A DNA stretch of 64,000 nt from Microbacterium sp. LCT-H2 (GTDB lineage: Bacteria > Actinomycetota > Actinomycetes > Actinomycetales > Microbacteriaceae): the NCBI RefSeq assembly GCF_001866135.1, contig NZ_MODW01000001.1, positions 868,001 through 932,000 of the forward strand, in the 5' to 3' direction. Shown here one piece after another: positions 60,325 through 64,000 of this stretch (positions within the stretch are counted from its first letter, which is position 1; every line of letters begins with the position of its first letter). A model generated the notes under the pieces. It did no database searches, was not told the origin of the DNA, and worked only from the letters and a program-made list of their open reading frames with translations. A program made the position numbers and the translations under genes.

Positions 60325-60914
60325 CGGGCACCGCCGATCGTCGCGGGGTCGATGCGGCCGGCACGCTCGTCGGCCTTCAGCGCCCGGTACTGGGTCGGAT
60401 TGCCGAGCGCTCGGACGATGCGCTTCTCCCAGCCGAGCACACCCTGCCGCTGCGTCTCGACATCCTCCTTGCTGCGCACGCCGATCACGTGCAGGTAGAG
60501 GATCCCGCGGTCCCGATCCGCCTCGACGACGAGGGATCCCGGGATGAGCGACGACACCACGGCGACGTGCGTCAGGACGAGGTCGTCGGCGTAGCGGAGG
60601 GGCACCGCGATGATGGCCGTACCGGGCTGCCGGCGGAAGTCGAAGACCTGCACGGTCACCGAGAGCGCGCCCCGGAGGATCGCGAACAGGAACTGCACGA
60701 CGAACAGCGCGCCGTACCAGAGGTTGATGCGCCCGGAGAGCTCTACCGTGGGCAGGCGGAACACCCGCGTCACGAAGATCGCCACCACGAGCCCCGTGAG
60801 GAAGGACAGCACCGTGAACTGGGCCCACAGCAGCATCCACAGCACGATCAGCCAGGCGAGGAACGGCAGCTGCATGCCGATGTCCCGCCAGACGCTCTTG
60901 GTCTCGGGGCTCAT
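60321..60914 (-). CDS. mnhE: Mrp antiporter subunit E
   Basis: A 197-residue MrpE/MnhE with N-terminal helices (about 15-50, 65-90) and a cytoplasmic domain. PLRYADDLVLTHVAVVSSLI and PGSLVVEADRDRGILYLHVI are typical. The ATG at 60914 overlaps the mrpD stop (ATGA); the frame upstream is not family-like. Confidence 0.92.
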   Translation of the reverse strand: MSPETKSVWRDIGMQLPFLAWLIVLWMLLWAQFTVLSFLTGLVVAIFVTRVFRLPTVELSGRINLWYGALFVVQFLFAILRGALSVTVQVFDFRRQPGTAIIAVPLRYADDLVLTHVAVVSSLIPGSLVVEADRDRGILYLHVIGVRSKEDVETQRQGVLGWEKRIVRALGNPTQYRALKADERAGRIDPATIGGAR

Positions 60915-62464
60915 CCCTCCACCTCGTCTTCCAGCTGGACGAGGTTGACCGGCTGCAGCAGGCCCGCCCCGATACGGTCGCACAGAGCGTACAGCGGTCC
61001 CGCGAAGATCGTCAGGGCCACCGTCACGGTGACCATGCCCGCGGTGGCCACGGTCATGATCCTCGGGATGTGCCGGCGCTCCTGCTGCTCATCCGCGGCG
61101 GGGGCTCCGGTGAGGTAGGAGATGCGGCCCTCGGTCTCGGTCGAGTCCTCCTCCTCACGCCAGAACGCGAGGTTCCAGGCGCGCATGAGCGCGTACAGCG
61201 TGAGCAGCGAGGTGATGATGCCGCCGAAGATGAGCACGATCATGAGCGGAGTGCCCACGGAGGCCGCGGCCTCGAACAGGGCGAACTTGCCGATGAACCC
61301 GGAGAACGGTGGCAGACCACCGAGGTTGATCGCGGGGATGAAGTACAGCAGCGCGATGACGGGGGCGATCTTCAGCAGGCCCTTGACCCTGAGGATGGAG
61401 GTGCTGCCGGCCCGGCGTTCGATGAGTCCCACCGCGAGGAACAGCGTGGTCTGCACGACGATGTGGTGGACGATGTAGTACACCGTCGCGCCGATGGCGG
61501 CCGGGGTCGCGATCGCGAGGCCGAAGATCATGTAGCCGACGTGGCTGACGAGCGTGAACGACAGGATCCGTTTGAGCTCGGCCTGCGCGACGGCGCCGAG
61601 CACTCCGACGATCATCGTCGCCAGCGCGATGATGAGCAGCAGCGTGTCGATGCTGTTCGAGGCGAAGAGCTGGGTCTCCGTCCGGATCAGCGCGTACACG
61701 CCGACCTTGGTCAGCAGGCCGGCGAACACGGCCGTCACCGGCGCGGGGGCGGTCGGGTAAGAGTCGGGCAGCCAGAACGACACGGGGAAGATCGCCGCCT
61801 TGATCCCGAAGGCGACCACGAGCATGAGGTGCAGGACGAGCTGCGTGTCCTGCGGGAGCTCCGACATCCGCTCGGCGATCTGGGCCATGTTGACCGTGCC
61901 GAGGGCGCCGTAGATCATCGCGATCGACGCGAGGAACAGGATCGACGACACCAGCGAGACGACGATGTAGACGGCGCCGGTGCGGATGCGGGACTCGGTG
62001 CTGCCCAGGGTGATGAGCACGTACGAGGCCACGAGGAGGATCTCGAATCCGACGTACAGGTTGAACAGGTCACCGGCGATGAAGGCGTTGAAGATTCCGG
62101 CGGCGAGGATCAGGTAGGAGGGGTTGAAGATCGAGATCGGGGTCTCGTCCGCCCCGTCGGCCACACCCTGACCGATGGAGAAGAGGAGGACCGCGAGCAG
62201 CACGACGCTGGAGACGAGAACCAGGAGTGCGGCGAGACGGTCGACGTAGAGGACGATGCCGAACGGCACCGGCCACCCGCCCACGGACACCGCGAGTGGG
62301 GAGCCCGCGTCGACCACGACGAGCAGCACCGCCGCGATGACGGACACGACGGCGAGCGTGGCGACGGTGACGAACACCTGCAGGCGCGCATTGCGTCCGA
62401 AGACGAGGGTGATCGCGGCGCCGAGGAGCGGCAGGGCGACGAGGAGCGGGACGAGCGTGGTCAT
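60911..62464 (-). CDS. mnhD: Mrp antiporter subunit D
   Basis: A 517-residue NuoN/NuoM-like proton-channel subunit with about 14 helices. AGDLFNLYVGFEILLVASYV holds the conserved membrane Glu, IKAAIFPVSFWLPDSYPTAP the key Lys and PAPVTAVFAGLLTKVGVYAL the second Lys. All charged residues of the half-channels visible here are kept, so it should be active. Confidence 0.95.
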   Translation of the reverse strand: MTTLVPLLVALPLLGAAITLVFGRNARLQVFVTVATLAVVSVIAAVLLVVVDAGSPLAVSVGGWPVPFGIVLYVDRLAALLVLVSSVVLLAVLLFSIGQGVADGADETPISIFNPSYLILAAGIFNAFIAGDLFNLYVGFEILLVASYVLITLGSTESRIRTGAVYIVVSLVSSILFLASIAMIYGALGTVNMAQIAERMSELPQDTQLVLHLMLVVAFGIKAAIFPVSFWLPDSYPTAPAPVTAVFAGLLTKVGVYALIRTETQLFASNSIDTLLLIIALATMIVGVLGAVAQAELKRILSFTLVSHVGYMIFGLAIATPAAIGATVYYIVHHIVVQTTLFLAVGLIERRAGSTSILRVKGLLKIAPVIALLYFIPAINLGGLPPFSGFIGKFALFEAAASVGTPLMIVLIFGGIITSLLTLYALMRAWNLAFWREEEDSTETEGRISYLTGAPAADEQQERRHIPRIMTVATAGMVTVTVALTIFAGPLYALCDRIGAGLLQPVNLVQLEDEVEG

Positions 62465-63051
62465 GGCCTGCCCTCCCCGTCTGTCGTGTCGTCGTCCCGG
62501 TCCGCAGCGCCGTCGGCGGCGCCGTCGGGTTCGGGCTCCGGCTCGGGCACGTACGGCGCGTCGTACGGGGCGTCATCGTGGATCGCCGGGTTGTCGCGCA
62601 TGTGCAGGACGGTGATCGGCGCGGTCTGCACGCCCACGAAGTCGGTCGTGGCGTCGTCGTCGTCCGTCTCCGACTCGTCGTCCATGAGGTCTTCGTCTTC
62701 ATCGGTGCGCTCGCGCAGCGCGATGTCGGCCTCGTCGTCCTCGACCGTGTCCGCCTGGCCGAGCTGCCACGACCGGTAGATGAGCGCGAGCAGGAAGGCC
62801 GAGACGGCGAAGGTGATGACGATCGCCGTGAGCGTCAGGGCCTGCGGCAACGGGTCGCTCAGGTCGCCCTCGGTGCCGAAGAACGGCGCGTTGCCCGGCA
62901 CGCCCATGACGATCAGCAGCAGCAGGTTCGTGGCGTTGCCGAGCAGGAGGAAGCCGATGAGGACGCGGGTGAGGCTGCGCTCCAGCATCGCGTACACGCC
63001 GCAGGCGAAGAGCACGGCCATGATCGCGATGAGGGCGAGCGAGACGTCCAT
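62461..63051 (-). CDS. mnhC: Mrp antiporter subunit C with long acidic tail
   Basis: A 196-residue MrpC/MnhC, NuoK-like, with three helices in the first 105 residues (YAMLERSLTRVLIGFLLLGN, DPLPQALTLTAIVITFAVSA). The family usually ends near residue 115-125. Here about 80 further residues follow, strongly acidic (DEDEDLMDDESETDDDD) and Pro/Glu-rich. ATG overlaps the mrpA stop by one base. Confidence 0.92.
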   Translation of the reverse strand: MDVSLALIAIMAVLFACGVYAMLERSLTRVLIGFLLLGNATNLLLLIVMGVPGNAPFFGTEGDLSDPLPQALTLTAIVITFAVSAFLLALIYRSWQLGQADTVEDDEADIALRERTDEDEDLMDDESETDDDDATTDFVGVQTAPITVLHMRDNPAIHDDAPYDAPYVPEPEPEPDGAADGAADRDDDTTDGEGRP

Positions 63052-64000
63052 CAGCCGTTCCCCCCGGTCCGCGAGGAGAAGTCGACGGCGGTGCTCTCGC
63101 CGGGGCGGAGCGCGGCCTGCCGGTCGACCTCCGCACCGAGGCTGCGGAGCACGTCGAGGACGAGTCCGATCACGACGAGGTACACGCCGATGTCGAAGAT
63201 GGTCGAGGTGACGAACTCCATGTGCCCGATACCGGGGATCTCCCACTCCCAGAAGGTGCTGGTGAGCGGTGCGAGGCCGAAGAACAGCGGCACCACCGCG
63301 GTGCCCACGGCGAGGATCAGGCCCGCGCCGAGGAGACGACCGGCATCGGTCGGCGCAGCGGCGCCCAGCTCCCAGCGCCCTCCGGCGATGTAGCGCATCA
63401 CGAGGGCCATGCCCGCGACGAGTCCGCCCGCGAAGCCGCCGCCGGGGAGGTTGTGCCCGGCGAAGAGGAGGAAGATCGAGACGACGATGATCGTGTGGAA
63501 CAGGATGCGGACGATCACCTCGAGCAGGATCGACCGGTTCTCCGGCTTCATCTTCTGGCCGCCGACGAGCCAGGCGCGCGGCGCCGATCGGTTCTCCGCG
63601 GTCTGGAAGCGCACGCCGTCCGTGGTCTCCACGAGCGGCCGGCTCCGGGCCGACTTGCGCACCGAGCGCGGCAGGGTCTTCGTGGCCGCGAGGAGGTCGG
63701 CGCGATGCGTGACGAACACGAGCGAGGCGACACCGGTCGCGGCCAGCACGAGCACCGAGAGCTCGCCCATCGTGTCCCAGCCGCGGAGGTCAACCAGCGC
63801 CACGTTGACGACGTTCTTGCCGTGGCCGATCTCATACGCGATCTCCGGGAAGATCGCGGAGATCGGATCGGCCACGCGGGACTGGGTCGCGACCACCGCG
63901 ACGAACGCCATGGTCAGACCGACGCCGATGCCGAGCAGCGCGCGCGGGATCCGGCTGACGGATTCGTTGTGCTCGCCCATCCGCGCCGGCAGACGGCGGA
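63051..64000 (-). CDS. mnhA: Mrp antiporter subunit A, C-terminal (MrpB-like) part; truncated by window edge
   Basis: The last 316 codons of a fused MrpA(B) gene; the frame continues past the right edge, so 63980 is an internal Met, not the start. Visible: the MbhD/MbhE region (DPISAIFPEIAYEIGHGKNV, VNVALVDLRGWDTMGELSVL) and the MnhB domain (HNLPGGGFAGGLVAGMALVM, FDIGVYLVVIGLVLDVLRSL). It provides the Na+ path of the complex. First gene of the operon order A-C-D-E-F-G, with B fused to A as is usual in actinobacteria. Confidence 0.92.
   Translation of the reverse strand, partial: RRLPARMGEHNESVSRIPRALLGIGVGLTMAFVAVVATQSRVADPISAIFPEIAYEIGHGKNVVNVALVDLRGWDTMGELSVLVLAATGVASLVFVTHRADLLAATKTLPRSVRKSARSRPLVETTDGVRFQTAENRSAPRAWLVGGQKMKPENRSILLEVIVRILFHTIIVVSIFLLFAGHNLPGGGFAGGLVAGMALVMRYIAGGRWELGAAAPTDAGRLLGAGLILAVGTAVVPLFFGLAPLTSTFWEWEIPGIGHMEFVTSTIFDIGVYLVVIGLVLDVLRSLGAEVDRQAALRPGESTAVDFSSRTGGNG

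Noticed and set aside
63051..64000. Truncated mrpA as a pseudogene
   Set aside because: The frame runs through the right edge and the visible MrpB-like part is complete, so truncation is due to the window.

Overview
The window is about 70 percent GC, almost fully coding, with many 1-4 base gene overlaps (ATGA, GTGA, TGATG) and several genes whose start codon sits only 6-8 bases after a TAnnnT hexamer (apparently leaderless transcripts). Together with the content (long-form argG, actinobacterial Mrp operon, sugar ABC importer without its own ATPase, CSYWAC-type flavin disulfide oxidoreductase, BioQ-like boxes) this points to a chromosome segment of a high-GC actinobacterium, most likely Microbacteriaceae close to Microbacterium. 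I see no rRNA, tRNA, CRISPR array, insertion sequence or prophage. No gene-free stretch exceeds 300 bases.

Layout. 1-2.6 kb: edge-truncated ArsR repressor divergent from an MFS exporter, an orphan SUKH-type protein and a small membrane protein. 2.7-7.9 kb: a four-gene operon encoding an ECF-like sigma factor, a small soluble partner, a cytosolic-looking subtilase with a tandem NPFTRT linker, and a TPR-CHAT (caspase-like) protease; this is the strongest candidate for an undescribed regulated protease or conflict system. 8.2-16.2 kb: a sugar (probably amino-sugar) locus, with SIS isomerase/deaminase, ROK kinase, PfkB kinase, class II aldolase and DeoR regulator on the minus strand, divergent from a lipoprotein and two permeases. 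16.3-18.7 kb: two divergent ROK repressors. 18.8-23.3 kb: SDR, GNAT, acyl-CoA ligase, chorismate mutase, AI-2E family permease. 23.5-26.7 kb: OpuC-type osmoprotectant ABC importer. 26.7-33.4 kb: DUF427, FAD oxidoreductase, BioY under two BioQ-like boxes, an MFS exporter under a SoxR-like box, a lactonase and purA. 33.6-36.9 kb: Pr6Pr membrane protein, trimethylamine monooxygenase-like enzyme, EamA transporter. 37.0-47.2 kb: MoxR / DUF58 / VWA / VWA / TPR cluster split by a 1180-residue secreted PKD-LamG protein. 47.4-51.5 kb: split-barrel flavoprotein, ZIP-like permease, VapBC, argG, GntR regulator. 51.7-58.4 kb: TetR, degenerate ABC ATPase, YhgE/Pip membrane protein, penicillin acylase, alpha/beta hydrolase. 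58.5-64.0 kb: AbiEi-DUF559 protein and the Mrp Na+/H+ antiporter operon (G, F, E, D, C and the C-terminal part of A), cut by the right edge.

Between genes there are at least five long imperfect palindromes with arms of about 12-21 bases and a nearly constant 50-54 base loop (16206-16295, 23338-23417, 28776-28860, 58482-58574, 59548-59630). They fall into two sequence families and one supplies the C-terminal codons of the DUF559 gene. They look like a small dispersed intergenic element rather than ordinary terminators.

The osmoprotectant importer and the Mrp antiporter fit ion and osmotic homeostasis; the sugar locus, ROK pair and acyl-CoA ligase are catabolic. All family assignments are from reading motifs; no database search was run.
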